Assembly (NCBI GenBank): GCA_031422295.1 | Contig: JANOQM010000011.1 | Location: forward strand, 1 to 64,000 | Source of the DNA: JANOMH01 sp031422295 | GTDB lineage: Bacteria > Pseudomonadota > Alphaproteobacteria > Rhodobacterales > Rhodobacteraceae | Reading direction: 5' to 3' | Length of the DNA: 64,000 nt | Part shown: positions 1 through 8,619 of the stretch, one piece after another | Position numbering within the stretch: the stretch's first letter is position 1 | How the letters are laid out: every line of letters begins with the position of its first letter | Notes under the pieces: model-generated | The model's input: only the letters and a program-made list of their open reading frames with translations | The model's database searches: none | Told to the model about the DNA's origin: nothing | Made by a program: the position numbers and the translations under genes

Positions 1-1219
1 CACAGTGAAAGGAGCGCAGCTCGCCATCTTTCTTCCAGGCGACGCTGACGGCATGCAAAAACAATCGCTATAGGCATAGAGTTTTGGTGCGCTCGTTAAA
101 CGCTTCGCTGCCGTCTTTTGGATCGGCCGCCACTGGCGAGCCTAAAGACTGCGCATGCACGCGAATCTGGTGTGTGCGGCCGGTGCCAAGCTCGGCTTGC
201 ACCAGCGTTGCGCCGTCAAAACGCTCTAATACGGTGAAAAATGTGCGTGCGGCCTTGCCTTCTTCGGAAACCCGTACGACGCGTTCGCCACTGGCGTGCT
301 CGGTTTTTAATAGCGGTAAGTTAACTTCAAAGCGATCGTCTTTTGGCGCGCCGAGAATCAGCGCTTGATAGCGTTTAGTCACTTCCCCGTCGCGCATCGC
401 GGTTTGCAGTGTTGTGAGCATGCTGCGCTTTTTCGAGATCAGCAGCAGCCCGGAGGTATCGCGATCCAAACGGTGCACCAATTCCAGGGTTTCGCGCGGT
501 TTCAGCGCGCGCATGGCTTCGATGGCACCGAAACTCAAGCCGCTGCCACCGTGGCTGGCCAGCCCTGAAGGTTTGTTCAGCACGATTAAGGATTTATCTT
601 CGTGCAAAATCTCGCTTGCCAGCCATTCGATGCTTTGCAGGGAGGGGGCGACAGCGGTTTGTTCGGCCAGGCGTATCGGTGGAATACGCAATAAATCGCC
701 CTGCTGCACGCGGTAATCTGGCTTAATGCGTTTGGAATTCGCGCGCACTTCGCCGGAGCGTAAAATTCGATACACCAAGCTTTTCGGCGCGCCTTTCAGT
801 TCGCGCACCAAAAAATTGTCGATGCGTTGGCCGATATGCTCGAAACCCACGGTCAAGGTGCGCACATTCGGCGCGCCATCGCTACGTGGGCTGGCGGCGC
901 GTGCGGCGTCACTGGCATTTTTGCGCGCATTCATGTTGTGTAGACGTTCAGCTTCATGCAAGGTACCAATCGGCGTGCCTGCGCGAACACGTTTGCTTGC
1001 AGACGGTGCGGCGTTAATGGCGCGCGCTTTTTCCGATGCGCCACGATTTTCGGCCACGTGAGGAATAACCGGCACGGCGCGGCGGCTCGCGATCATTTGC
1101 GCGGCGGCGGTGCTCGCAGGTTTGCCAGCCAATTTTTTCATTGCGGCGTAACCGCTCTTCTTTGCCGTATCGCCGGTGCTGGGCCGCTTAGGTGGGGTGG
1201 ATGGCAACGCGTTCTCCAA
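1..1219 (-). pseudogene. rluC: 23S rRNA pseudouridine synthase RluC, interrupted by an in-frame TAG and cut by the window edge
   Basis: RluC converts specific uridines of 23S rRNA to pseudouridine. The translation has an Ala/Lys-rich N-terminal extension of about 115 residues, an S4 RNA-binding domain (about 118-180) and the RluA-type catalytic domain with HRLDRDTSG (catalytic Asp near residue 252) and GRTHQIRVH. A TAG at 68-70 ends the frame, but the codons beyond it (67 to 1) go on in frame with RLFLHA and more family-like sequence, so the stop interrupts a gene that should continue left of the window. The residue is usually Lys or Arg, and AAG to TAG is one change. The earliest start is TTG at 1219; ATG at 934 is another, and none has a clear Shine-Dalgarno. 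It is divergent from rne, as in many gammaproteobacteria. It may be a real nonsense mutation or a sequencing error. Confidence 0.8.
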
Positions 1220-1560
1220 AAACTGTTAAACTCGACCCGTTCGGGCCCAAAAGCGCGCGGAATTGATCTAGATCTGAAATTCTTCTAAGTCAAATCGACG
1301 GCGCCACGTAAGTGTAGGCCAAGGGTTAGACCGAACATATAAAAAGAAAAGAAAACGCGCGCCCGCGTGGCTGGCCGCAAGACTGGAATTCAGGTTCGCT
1401 TTTGCCTTGGCAAACGCGAAGCTACAGAAACGTCGCATTTGCCTAGGCAAAGCAATTCAACTGAAACGTCCGGTGTCTTGTGGGAAAACAGCCTTAGGTT
1501 TAACTCTGAATCGCCCGGAAGGCCAGAGCAGACAGCGGTGGAAGCGCGGGGGAAAATAAA
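1220..1560. other. rluC-rne divergent intergenic region (rne 5' leader)
   Basis: This 341-base stretch must hold the promoters of both rluC and rne. In gammaproteobacteria the long rne leader mediates autoregulation by RNase E; that is family knowledge, and I could not assign the hairpins here. A purine-rich GCGGGGGAAA just before the rne start is the likely ribosome-binding site. I see no gene. Confidence 0.4.
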
Positions 1561-4500
1561 ATGAAGCGCATGTTAATTAATGCAACGCAAGCCGAAGAAA
1601 TTCGTGTTGCGATTGTAGAAGGGCAAAATTTGTACGACTTAGATGTCGAAGTTCCAGATAAAGGTCACACTAAATCAAATATCTATAAAGGTCGAATTAC
1701 CCGGGTTGAAGCAAGTTTAGAAGCGTGTTTTGTTGATTATGGCGCTGAGAAAAATGGCTTTTTACCACTTAAAGAAATAGCTAAAGAGTATTTCCAACCT
1801 GGAACGTCGCCGAATAAAAATTCAACGCGCGAACTGTTGAAGGAAGGCCAAGAAATAATTGTTCAGATTGACAAAGAAGAGCGCGGAAATAAGGGTGCGG
1901 CGCTAACCTCGTTTGTCAGCTTAGCCGGTCGTTATCTCGTCTTAATGCCAAACAGCCCGCGCGCAGGCGGGGTTTCGCGCCGGATTGAGGGCGATGAACG
2001 CGCCAATTTGAAGGAACAGTTGGATCAGCTCAAGGTGCCCGATCACATGGGCATGATTATTCGCACCGCCGGCATGGGGCGCGAGCTGGAAGAATTGCAG
2101 TGGGATCTAGACTATCTAGTCAAACTGTGGGGCGCGATTTCTGACGCTGCCAAGGCAAAATCCGGCCAGTTTTTAATTTACCAAGAATCGAAATTGCTGA
2201 TTCGGGCATTGCGTGACTATTTGCGCAATGACATCACCGAAGTATTAATTGACGATGCCGCGATGTATGAGGAAGCGCGTGAATTTACCGCGCAAGTGAT
2301 GCCGGGGAATTTGCGTAAATTAAAGCACTACACCGATGCAACGCCGTTGTTTACCCGCTTTCAAATTGAAACTCAGATTGAATCGGCCCACTCGCGTACC
2401 GTGCGGCTGCCTTCGGGTGGCTCCATCGTGGTTGATAAAACCGAAGCATTGACCGCGATTGACATTAATAGTGCGCGCGCCACCAAGGGCGGCGACATCG
2501 AAGAAACCGCCTTCAACACCAATTTGGAAGCAGCAGAAGAAATTGGTCGCCAATTGCGGGTACGTGACGTCGGCGGATTGGTGGTGATCGATTTCATTGA
2601 TATGGAATCCACCAGCCATCAGCGGCAAGTGGAAGAGCGCTTGAAAGACGCGCTTAAGCTAGACCGTGCCCGCATACAGCTGGGAAAAATTTCGCGTTTT
2701 GGCCTAATGGAAATGTCGCGCCAGCGCATGCGTCCGGCATTGAGTGAAGCGCACGAAATGTCCTGCCCACGCTGCCAAGGGCACGGGCACATACGCGGTG
2801 TCGAGTCTTTAGCGTTGTCGATATTGCGACTGGCCGAAGAACAGGTCATGCGCGCACAAACGGCGCAAGTGTTGGTACACGTACCCGCTGATGTGGCGAA
2901 TTTCTTGCTCAATGAAAAGCGCAACGCGCTGACAAACCTTGAAACACGGCACGGCGTGCCGCTGATTGTGCTGTCGAACCCGAATATGGACACGCCCGAT
3001 TACCAAATCGAGCGCATTAAATCTTCGGAAGCAACGGACGAGCCGAGTTACAAAAAGGTTAAGCAGCCTCAGGCGATTTCATCCGAAGCCTGGGTGGCCG
3101 CGACTGCCGCGCCGCAAACGCCGGCTGTGGACAAAGTTATACCGGCGACCGTCGTGCCAGCGCCGAAAGCACCGGCGCCAGAGATTGCACTGCCCGCGCA
3201 AGCCGAAGGCTTGGTTGCGCGCATGATGAGTTGGTTCCGGCGTGCCAAGCAGCCAGCCAGCGCGCCAGTTTCGGCCAATAGCAACGAAGCGCCGCAGCGC
3301 AAGTTTGAGGCTAAACCGCAAAGTGGACTGGCGCATCAGCGGCCGAAGCCGGCGCATGTGGCTGGGCAAAATGATCGTAAAGATCGTGGCGACCGTAAAA
3401 ATGAGCATGGCGATCGTAAAGATCGTGGCGATGGTAAAGATCGAGGGCAAACTCAGGCGCAGCAAGGTCGGGGCCAACAGCCTCAACAAGGGCAACAGCC
3501 GCAGCAGGGGCAACAAAATCGCGGCCAGCGTCCAGAGCAAAATGCGCGTCCTGAAGGCAATCGGGTCGAGCAGCAAAAGCAGGGAAATCCGCGGAATGAC
3601 AATCAACTGCGTCCAGCCAACACACCAGCGGTTGCTGCCCCGGCTTTAGAGGGGCAAAAGCAAGCGCCCAATCAAGGCCAAAATCAAGCGCAGAATCAAG
3701 CGCAGAATCAAACCGGTGAAAAGCTATCGAATCGTCAAGAACGACAGAAGCAGTTCGAAGCACGGCGTGAGCTACAGCGTGCCGAGGCGCGCGAACGCCA
3801 TGAACGACGTGCAGCAGCTGCGGCCTTAGCAGCTGAAAACGGCGAGCCATTGAATGCCGATGCTGGCTCAGCGGTTGCGACGCTTTTGCAGGATTCGCCT
3901 GCACAGGCTGCGGGCAGCGAAGTGGTGGCTGCCGGTGCGGTTGATGTGCAATTATTTGCGGCGCCAAAGCAACAGACGTTGTTTCCAGTTGACGAAGCGA
4001 ATGCCGCTGTTGTTTCAGGCAGTTCGAGCGATTCCAGCGACGCAGCCGAGGAAAGCGCTGAATCGGCATTCGAGATGGGGCCAGATGGCTTGCCATTGGA
4101 GCGCAAACGTAAGCGTCGCCGTCGTGGTGGGCGTGGTCGTCGTCGTGGCCGTGAGGACGGATCTATCGATGTAGGCGGTGCAGATGACGATTCGGATGAT
4201 GAAGACGGTGCTGATGAAGTTACGGCAGTCAATGAAAATTCGGCCAGCCAAACGAATGTGCCAGAGGCGCCAGCGGTAAGCGCCGCGTCAGCAAAGCCTG
4301 TTACAAACGGCAAAAGCGAGTCTGCCTGGGATCGACAGGTGCGTGACGAACAAGCGCGGGATCAGCGCGAGGAAGTCGAAACGGCAAGGCAAGTCTCGCC
4401 GACAGGTGACACGGAAAGGCAAGTCTCGCCGACAGGTGACACGCAAAGGCAAGCCTCGCCCGAAGTCGTCGCCAAGCCCGAACCTGAAGCGCGTCGCGAG

Positions 4501-4890
4501 CGGCGTCCGCGTCAGCGGCCGCAGCCGATCATCCAGCCATTGCCGCAGCCGCAATCTTTAGCGCTCGCCGTTGCGGTTGCAGTAGACCAGCTCTCTGCTA
4601 TGCCCTCCAGCCTTTCGGCTGCCAGCTCGCAAAAGCGCGTCGCGCCTGTTGCACCAGCCCCCGAACCGGTTCCTGAGGCAGCGCTAAAAACGCCTGTTGC
4701 GGCAATCGTGGCGGAGCCAGTTGCTAACGAAGCCGCCGCACCAGCGGTTCGACGGCCTTGGATGGCGGAGTTTCCAGTCAACACCAAAGCGCAGCCGGCG
4801 CCGTCGAGCGTGGCATCTGTTCTGAACGAAGAAAAATTGACGCTTTTGCCGACTGCTAATGTTTCGCCTGCAACCGGTGCTGAACCATAA
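1561..4890 (+). CDS. rne: ribonuclease E
   Basis: This is the essential endoribonuclease of mRNA decay and rRNA/tRNA processing, the scaffold of the RNA degradosome at the inner membrane. The 1109-residue protein starts like E. coli RNase E (MKRMLINATQ). It has an S1 domain at about 37-120, the catalytic DNase I-like part with Asp301 (TAIDINS) and Asp344 (VVIDFIDM), and the Zn-link CPRC (Cys402, Cys405). From about residue 500 it is low complexity: KDRGDRK repeats, QGQ/QNQAQ runs, an Arg cluster (KRKRRRRGGRGRRRGRE, near 860) that probably binds RNA, and an acidic stretch just after it. The fast-evolving tail matches nothing I can name, so degradosome partners cannot be read from it. The sequence type is gammaproteobacterial, unlike the Rhodobacteraceae genes after 8.6 kb. 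A strong terminator follows the stop. Confidence 0.97.
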   Translation: MKRMLINATQAEEIRVAIVEGQNLYDLDVEVPDKGHTKSNIYKGRITRVEASLEACFVDYGAEKNGFLPLKEIAKEYFQPGTSPNKNSTRELLKEGQEIIVQIDKEERGNKGAALTSFVSLAGRYLVLMPNSPRAGGVSRRIEGDERANLKEQLDQLKVPDHMGMIIRTAGMGRELEELQWDLDYLVKLWGAISDAAKAKSGQFLIYQESKLLIRALRDYLRNDITEVLIDDAAMYEEAREFTAQVMPGNLRKLKHYTDATPLFTRFQIETQIESAHSRTVRLPSGGSIVVDKTEALTAIDINSARATKGGDIEETAFNTNLEAAEEIGRQLRVRDVGGLVVIDFIDMESTSHQRQVEERLKDALKLDRARIQLGKISRFGLMEMSRQRMRPALSEAHEMSCPRCQGHGHIRGVESLALSILRLAEEQVMRAQTAQVLVHVPADVANFLLNEKRNALTNLETRHGVPLIVLSNPNMDTPDYQIERIKSSEATDEPSYKKVKQPQAISSEAWVAATAAPQTPAVDKVIPATVVPAPKAPAPEIALPAQAEGLVARMMSWFRRAKQPASAPVSANSNEAPQRKFEAKPQSGLAHQRPKPAHVAGQNDRKDRGDRKNEHGDRKDRGDGKDRGQTQAQQGRGQQPQQGQQPQQGQQNRGQRPEQNARPEGNRVEQQKQGNPRNDNQLRPANTPAVAAPALEGQKQAPNQGQNQAQNQAQNQTGEKLSNRQERQKQFEARRELQRAEARERHERRAAAAALAAENGEPLNADAGSAVATLLQDSPAQAAGSEVVAAGAVDVQLFAAPKQQTLFPVDEANAAVVSGSSSDSSDAAEESAESAFEMGPDGLPLERKRKRRRRGGRGRRRGREDGSIDVGGADDDSDDEDGADEVTAVNENSASQTNVPEAPAVSAASAKPVTNGKSESAWDRQVRDEQARDQREEVETARQVSPTGDTERQVSPTGDTQRQASPEVVAKPEPEARRERRPRQRPQPIIQPLPQPQSLALAVAVAVDQLSAMPSSLSAASSQKRVAPVAPAPEPVPEAALKTPVAAIVAEPVANEAAAPAVRRPWMAEFPVNTKAQPAPSSVASVLNEEKLTLLPTANVSPATGAEP
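4381..4470 (+). repeat. 30-bp in-frame tandem repeat in the rne tail
   Basis: Two near-identical 30-bp units (4381-4410, 4411-4440) and a decayed third encode ten-residue repeats of the form T-x-R-Q-V-S-P-T-G-D. The length is a multiple of three, so copy-number change keeps the frame. It lies in the disordered RNase E tail. Confidence 0.85.
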
Positions 4891-4906
4891 ACAAGGAAGC
4901 GAGCTA

Positions 4907-4966
4907 GGCGCGGTGCTTTGGCTTGTCCAAAGCGCCGCGCCCAAGCTATCCTTGACAGGATTTTTT
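4907..4966 (+). terminator. rho-independent terminator(s) after rne
   Basis: A 15-bp stem (4907-4921 with 4927-4941, one G-U pair) with a 5-base loop is followed by a smaller hairpin, ATCCT-TGAC-AGGAT, running into six T residues at 4961-4966. Together they end rne transcription before rpsB. Confidence 0.8.
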
Positions 4967-5165
4967 GAGTGCCTTGCGAACAAACGTGTTGTTGGTGCGT
5001 AAAGCGTAATACCTCAAAGAATCAAATTCACACACGAACCGACTTGTGTCAGTGGTCTCATAGATGAGTCTGGCGCGGCGTCAAGGGTTTAAACCAGGAA
5101 CACGGTTAAATCTTAGGCAGCGGTTCGTGGAGGCCAAACCATGTAACACCTAAAGGAGCTCTACC
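4967..5165 (+). promoter_or_regulatory. rpsB leader region
   Basis: The 199 bases upstream of rpsB follow the rne terminator and so must contain the rpsB promoter. A clear ribosome-binding site (AAAGGAGC, about 5151-5158) lies 7 bases before the ATG. In gammaproteobacteria the rpsB leader is the site of feedback by S2. I could not fold a specific element here, so that role is inferred from the family. Confidence 0.35.
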
Positions 5166-6179
5166 ATGCCTATCGTCACTATGCGCCAAATGCTTGAAGC
5201 AGGCGTGCACTTCGGTCACCAAACCCGCTACTGGAATCCGAAAATGGCGCCGTATATTTTCGGCGCGCGCGGCAAGATTCACATTGTCAATCTCGAAAAG
5301 ACACTGCCACTTTTTAATGACTCAATGAACTATATCAGCGCGATGGCACAACGCCGCGCCACGGTGTTGTTTGTGGGTACCAAGCGTGCAGCGCAAGAAA
5401 CCGTACGTGAAGAAGCGATTCGCTGCGGCATGCCCTACGTTGCAAAACGTTGGTTGGGCGGCATGTTGACCAACTTCCGTACCGTAAAACTGTCGATTGC
5501 ACGTTTGAAAGTGCTCGAAGCCGGTGTTGCTGACGGTTCGCGTGAGCGTTTGGTCAAACGCGAACAGCTTGAACTACAACGTGAAATGGAAAAATTAGAA
5601 GCTAGCTTGGGCGGTATCAAAAACATGAACGGCTTGCCTGACGCGCTGTTCGTAGTCGACGTCGGCCACGAAGAAATCGCCATTCAAGAAGCCAAAGTGT
5701 TGGGCATTCCTGTGATCGGTATTGTCGATACCAATAACAGCCCGCTCGATGTGCACTACATTATTCCTGGCAACGATGACGCGATTCGTGCGATTCAGCT
5801 TTATGCCCGTGCCGCTGCTGATGCGGTGTTGGAAGGCAAAGCTGCTGCGCCAATCATGGCTTCGAGCGCTACCGATGAATTCATCGAACTTGACGCTGAA
5901 GGTAACCCGATTCAAAAGGCTGATGCCGAACGCCCACGTCGTGAACAGCGTCCAGGCGGCGACCGCCCGGATCGCAAGCCACGTAGTGATCGTCCAGGCG
6001 GCGACCGTCCAGGTGGTGATCGTCGTCCTGGCGCAAACGCCCCACGCACCAACACCCCGCGCCCAACCGGCGCACCTGGCGCAGCACCGAAGCCACGCCC
6101 AGCCGCCGCACCTGCGCCAGCTGCGAAAGCCGTAGCGGAAGTTGTCGCCGCTGAAGTTGCAGCAGCTCCAGAAGCCTAA
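5166..6179 (+). CDS. rpsB: 30S ribosomal protein S2 with long C-terminal tail
   Basis: S2 is a late-assembling protein of the small subunit that helps S1 to bind. The first 240 or so residues are canonical S2 (MPIVTMRQMLEAGVHFGHQT near the start, KRWLGGMLTN, and DTNNSP in the middle). The protein is 337 residues against about 240 in E. coli. The extra C-terminal stretch, from about 245, is rich in Arg, Gly, Asp, Pro and Ala, with PGGDRP repeats and then an Ala/Pro/Glu end. It is likely disordered and may contact RNA. The start is set by AAAGGAGC at the proper distance. It is the first gene of the usual rpsB-tsf pair; a palindromic repeat and an attenuator-like terminator lie between them. Confidence 0.97.
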   Translation: MPIVTMRQMLEAGVHFGHQTRYWNPKMAPYIFGARGKIHIVNLEKTLPLFNDSMNYISAMAQRRATVLFVGTKRAAQETVREEAIRCGMPYVAKRWLGGMLTNFRTVKLSIARLKVLEAGVADGSRERLVKREQLELQREMEKLEASLGGIKNMNGLPDALFVVDVGHEEIAIQEAKVLGIPVIGIVDTNNSPLDVHYIIPGNDDAIRAIQLYARAAADAVLEGKAAAPIMASSATDEFIELDAEGNPIQKADAERPRREQRPGGDRPDRKPRSDRPGGDRPGGDRRPGANAPRTNTPRPTGAPGAAPKPRPAAAPAPAAKAVAEVVAAEVAAAPEA

Positions 6180-6247
6180 CGTTTTTTGCGCTGGCGTTTT
6201 AACAGCGTGAATGAAAAGGGGCGATTCAAAGTGGTCTGATCTGGTCT

Positions 6248-6325
6248 CGTCATTCCCGCATGCTCTTGGCGGGAATCCAGTAACAAAACCTTCTGGATAC
6301 CCGATAAAAACGTTCGGGGATGACG
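6248..6325. repeat. 78-bp palindromic intergenic repeat
   Basis: An imperfect palindrome starts with CGTCATTCCCGC and ends with GGGGATGACG. Inside it GGCGGGAATCCAG faces CTGGATACCCG, and each arm folds into its own small hairpin (CCCGC/GCGGG and CCCGA/TCGGG). The CGTCATTCCCGC...GCGGGAATCCAG pattern is that of the NEMIS-like small palindromic repeats known from beta- and gammaproteobacteria. It sits between rpsB and tsf and could act as an RNA processing site. Confidence 0.75.
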
Positions 6326-6401
6326 AAGTTAATGCCCTGAAGATTCCTCCACAGGCAAATCCACATCAGTTTGAATCGCACCCAACGAAAAGCGTTACAA
6401 C

Positions 6402-6432
6402 GACGGTCAGCCTAAATCTCTGACCGTCTTTT
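6402..6432 (+). terminator. attenuator-type terminator between rpsB and tsf
   Basis: A perfect 9-bp stem, GACGGTCAG (6402-6410) with CTGACCGTC (6420-6428), and a 9-base loop are followed by TTTT. It lies about 36 bases before tsf. A partial terminator in the rpsB-tsf gap would lower tsf relative to rpsB, as reported for E. coli. Confidence 0.75.
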
Positions 6433-6468
6433 CAAGCACCTAATTTACTGACACATAAGGACGACACC

Positions 6469-7353
6469 ATGGAAATCACAGCAGCCGCAGTCAAAGAACT
6501 GCGCGAGCGCTCGGGCGCTGGCATGATGGAGTGCAAAAAAGCGCTGGTGCAGAATAATGGCGATATGGAAGCCGCGATTGACTGGCTGCGTACCCAAGGC
6601 TTAGCAAAAGCCGACAAGAAGTCTTCGCGCGTGACCGCCGAAGGCCGCTTAGCGATGGCGGTTTCCGGCGGCGAAGCAATTGTCGTTGAGCTCAACTGCG
6701 AAACAGACTTCGTCGCTAAAGACGAAAGCTTTGTTATCTTCGCCGACGCGGTCGCAAAAGCAGCACTTGCGGGCAAGACCGCAGACATCGAAGCGATTAA
6801 AGCGCTAGCTACCGATGCCGGTACGGTGGAAGAGCGTCGCTTGGCACTGGTTGCGAAGATCGGCGAAAACATCCAAATCCGTCGCGCTGCACACGTTAGC
6901 GCGCCGACTCTGGGTGCATACCTGCACGGCACGCGCATTGCAGTTTTGGTCAGCATGACCGGCGGCAGCGAAGAATTGGCGCGCGGTATCGCGATGCACA
7001 TTGCGGCAATTAATCCGACCTATTTGAATATGGATCAAGTGCCTGCGGAAGCGTTTGAGCGCGAAAAGCAAATTGCCCTTGAGCAGTCGAAAGATTCTGG
7101 CAAACCTGCCGAGATCGTTGAAAAAATGATCGTGGGCAAGATTCGCAAGACGCTTGGCGACCAAACTTTGCTTGGACAGCCTTACAGCGGCCCGAATTCG
7201 GATGGCAAGCAAACCGTTGAAGACTTGCTCAAGGCCGCTAGAGCCACTGTGACCGCTTTTACGCGGATGGCGGTTGGCGAAGGCATTGAGAAAAAACAAG
7301 AAGACTTTGCCGCCGAAGTAATGGCACAAGTTGAAGCTAGCAAAAAGCAGTAG
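6469..7353 (+). CDS. tsf: translation elongation factor Ts
   Basis: EF-Ts recycles EF-Tu by exchanging GDP for GTP. The 294-residue protein has the N-terminal UBA-like helix bundle (VKELRERSGAGMMECKKAL), the TDFVAKDE motif of the EF-Tu-contacting core and the coiled-coil region of gammaproteobacterial EF-Ts. ATAAGGACG lies in the ribosome-binding position. The usual next genes, pyrH and frr, are absent: tsf ends at a strong terminator and a secreted-protein gene follows. The sequence is close to Xanthomonadales-type EF-Ts and unlike alphaproteobacterial EF-Ts. Confidence 0.97.
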   Translation: MEITAAAVKELRERSGAGMMECKKALVQNNGDMEAAIDWLRTQGLAKADKKSSRVTAEGRLAMAVSGGEAIVVELNCETDFVAKDESFVIFADAVAKAALAGKTADIEAIKALATDAGTVEERRLALVAKIGENIQIRRAAHVSAPTLGAYLHGTRIAVLVSMTGGSEELARGIAMHIAAINPTYLNMDQVPAEAFEREKQIALEQSKDSGKPAEIVEKMIVGKIRKTLGDQTLLGQPYSGPNSDGKQTVEDLLKAARATVTAFTRMAVGEGIEKKQEDFAAEVMAQVEASKKQ

Positions 7354-7383
7354 TCGCTTTCGAGGGTTATTGTTTCAAAAAAA

Positions 7384-7408
7384 AACCTGGGCGATCCCGG
7401 GTTTTTTT
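7384..7408 (+). terminator. rho-independent terminator after tsf
   Basis: An 8-bp stem (AACCTGGG with CCCGGGTT, one G-U pair), loop CGAT, runs into seven T residues. The A-tract before it could let it work in both directions. Confidence 0.9.
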
Positions 7409-7459
7409 ATTGGTGAAGCGCCCGCCCTATAAACGTGAATCAAACCACCTTTTTCGGCT

Positions 7460-7487
7460 TTGCAATTTTTGGCAATAGCGTTAAACT
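7460..7487 (+). promoter_or_regulatory. candidate sigma-70 promoter for the 7516 gene
   Basis: TTGCAA (7460-7465) and TAAACT (7482-7487) are separated by 16 bases, about 30 bases before the coding start. The match is moderate. Confidence 0.45.
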
Positions 7488-7515
7488 TGGGCTCACCTCG
7501 TAACACAAGTACGCC

Positions 7516-8454
7516 ATGCTGATTTTTACTCGCTTCCGCCAAAGTGTCGCTTGCGCAGCCGCGCTGATGCTCTGTGCGCTTGCGAGTGCGCAAAATTCGG
7601 CCCCTGGTTTGGGGGTCTTGCCACAGAGTATCTCGAGCGCCCCTGATGACTCATGGGTACCAGTGATGGTGTTAGACAATCGCACTGCGGGCACTAAGCT
7701 ACTTGGCTTGGCACAAGTTAAAGATATTGAAGATGGCTATCCTTATAAAATTGGGCTCTATCAATTAACGGGCGACACCAAACTGGGTAACTCAGGGCTT
7801 TCGACGCAAATCAACGTCGGTAAAATGACCCTGACGCCGGTTTGCTCAGCCGGTGCCGCGCCACGCTGTGAACCACTCGTGGGCGTGCTGGGTGATTTGA
7901 CACGTGCTGATGCAAGCGCACGCTATCAGCTTGGCCCCGTGCAGCTAAATGCCGGGATTTATCAAGGCGACCGTGGTTTTACGCAATTGCTGAACCCTTA
8001 TTTGCCGCTCCCTGCGGCACCGACACTGACATTCTTCAACGGCACGGGTAAGCAAACGGGCTTAAATTTGCAGGCCGCGTTAGATTCAAATTTCGGCACG
8101 TTTGCAATGGGGCTTGCGCTTGCGAAGACGCCCATTTCATTGACCACAACGCCGTTTCCGATGACTGCACGGCCCGGGCAACTGAATGAGGGTAGCATTA
8201 ACTTTAATTGGTTCAGCGGTGCGTTTGGCACCCAGCTGTCGACCCGTATTTTAGAACTTGCCGGTACCGATCAACTTTGGGGCGGCTTGGATTTGGGCCT
8301 AACTTGGCGCACCCCGTGGCGCGGCACCTTGACGTTCGGTGCAAAAAATCTGGTCGTTAGCGGTAAGCCGCCCGCCTATTTAGACCCGGAACGTGCCGGC
8401 GATGCAGTAGACCAAGAGCGCATTCCCTATGTGCGCTACCAGCAGGATTTGTAG
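7516..8454 (+). CDS. secreted, beta-rich hypothetical protein (possible outer-membrane protein)
   Basis: I do not recognise the family. The 312-residue protein begins with a signal peptide, with probable cleavage after ALASAQ near residue 26. The rest is rich in alternating polar and hydrophobic residues, Gly, Thr and Leu, without long hydrophobic helices, which suits a beta barrel or secreted beta protein. Two Cys near 108 and 115 flank a short loop and may form a disulfide. The last residue is Leu, not the Phe typical of barrel proteins, so membrane insertion is uncertain. It stands alone between the tsf terminator and the tRNA promoter, with its own candidate promoter and a weak ribosome-binding site. 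Confidence 0.75.
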   Translation: MLIFTRFRQSVACAAALMLCALASAQNSAPGLGVLPQSISSAPDDSWVPVMVLDNRTAGTKLLGLAQVKDIEDGYPYKIGLYQLTGDTKLGNSGLSTQINVGKMTLTPVCSAGAAPRCEPLVGVLGDLTRADASARYQLGPVQLNAGIYQGDRGFTQLLNPYLPLPAAPTLTFFNGTGKQTGLNLQAALDSNFGTFAMGLALAKTPISLTTTPFPMTARPGQLNEGSINFNWFSGAFGTQLSTRILELAGTDQLWGGLDLGLTWRTPWRGTLTFGAKNLVVSGKPPAYLDPERAGDAVDQERIPYVRYQQDL

Positions 8455-8479
8455 CCATTGCCGAGCGCCCCGAAAACGC

Positions 8480-8509
8480 TTGTCAACACCTAGATAAAAC
8501 CGATATTCT
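8480..8509 (+). promoter_or_regulatory. tRNA-Ala promoter
   Basis: TTGTCA (8480-8485) and TATTCT (8504-8509) are 18 bases apart, 15 bases before the tRNA 5' end. It belongs to the gammaproteobacterial side of the junction. Confidence 0.65.
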
Positions 8510-8524
8510 GCTTACCTCGAACGT

Positions 8525-8600
8525 GGGGGGGTAGCTCAGTTGGGAGAGCGCGTCGTTCGCAACGACGACGTCAGGGGTTCGATCCCCCTCGGCTCCACCA
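8525..8600 (+). tRNA. tRNA-Ala (anticodon CGC), hybrid of two genes
   Basis: The 76-base gene encodes its CCA end. D arm, anticodon arm (CGTCG/CGACG, loop TTCGCAA, anticodon CGC) and T arm (AGGGG/CCCCT) pair well, and the G3-U70 alanine identity pair is present. The acceptor stem does not fit: 5' GGGGGGG (8525-8531) against 3' CGGCTCC (8590-8596) gives G-G clashes at pairs 5-68 and 6-67. The 3' strand would pair perfectly with GGGGCCG, as in Rhodobacteraceae tRNA-Ala. The simplest reading is that the 5' part comes from a gammaproteobacterial tRNA gene and the 3' part from the Rhodobacteraceae gene, joined within the common tRNA word that starts at 8532. Confidence 0.9.
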
Positions 8601-8619
8601 GATCGCCTGCTTGACGGCA

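Noticed and set aside
6211..6423. 70-codon frame between rpsB and tsf
   Set aside because: It is the translation of the palindromic repeat and the attenuator; no ribosome-binding site and no protein-like composition.
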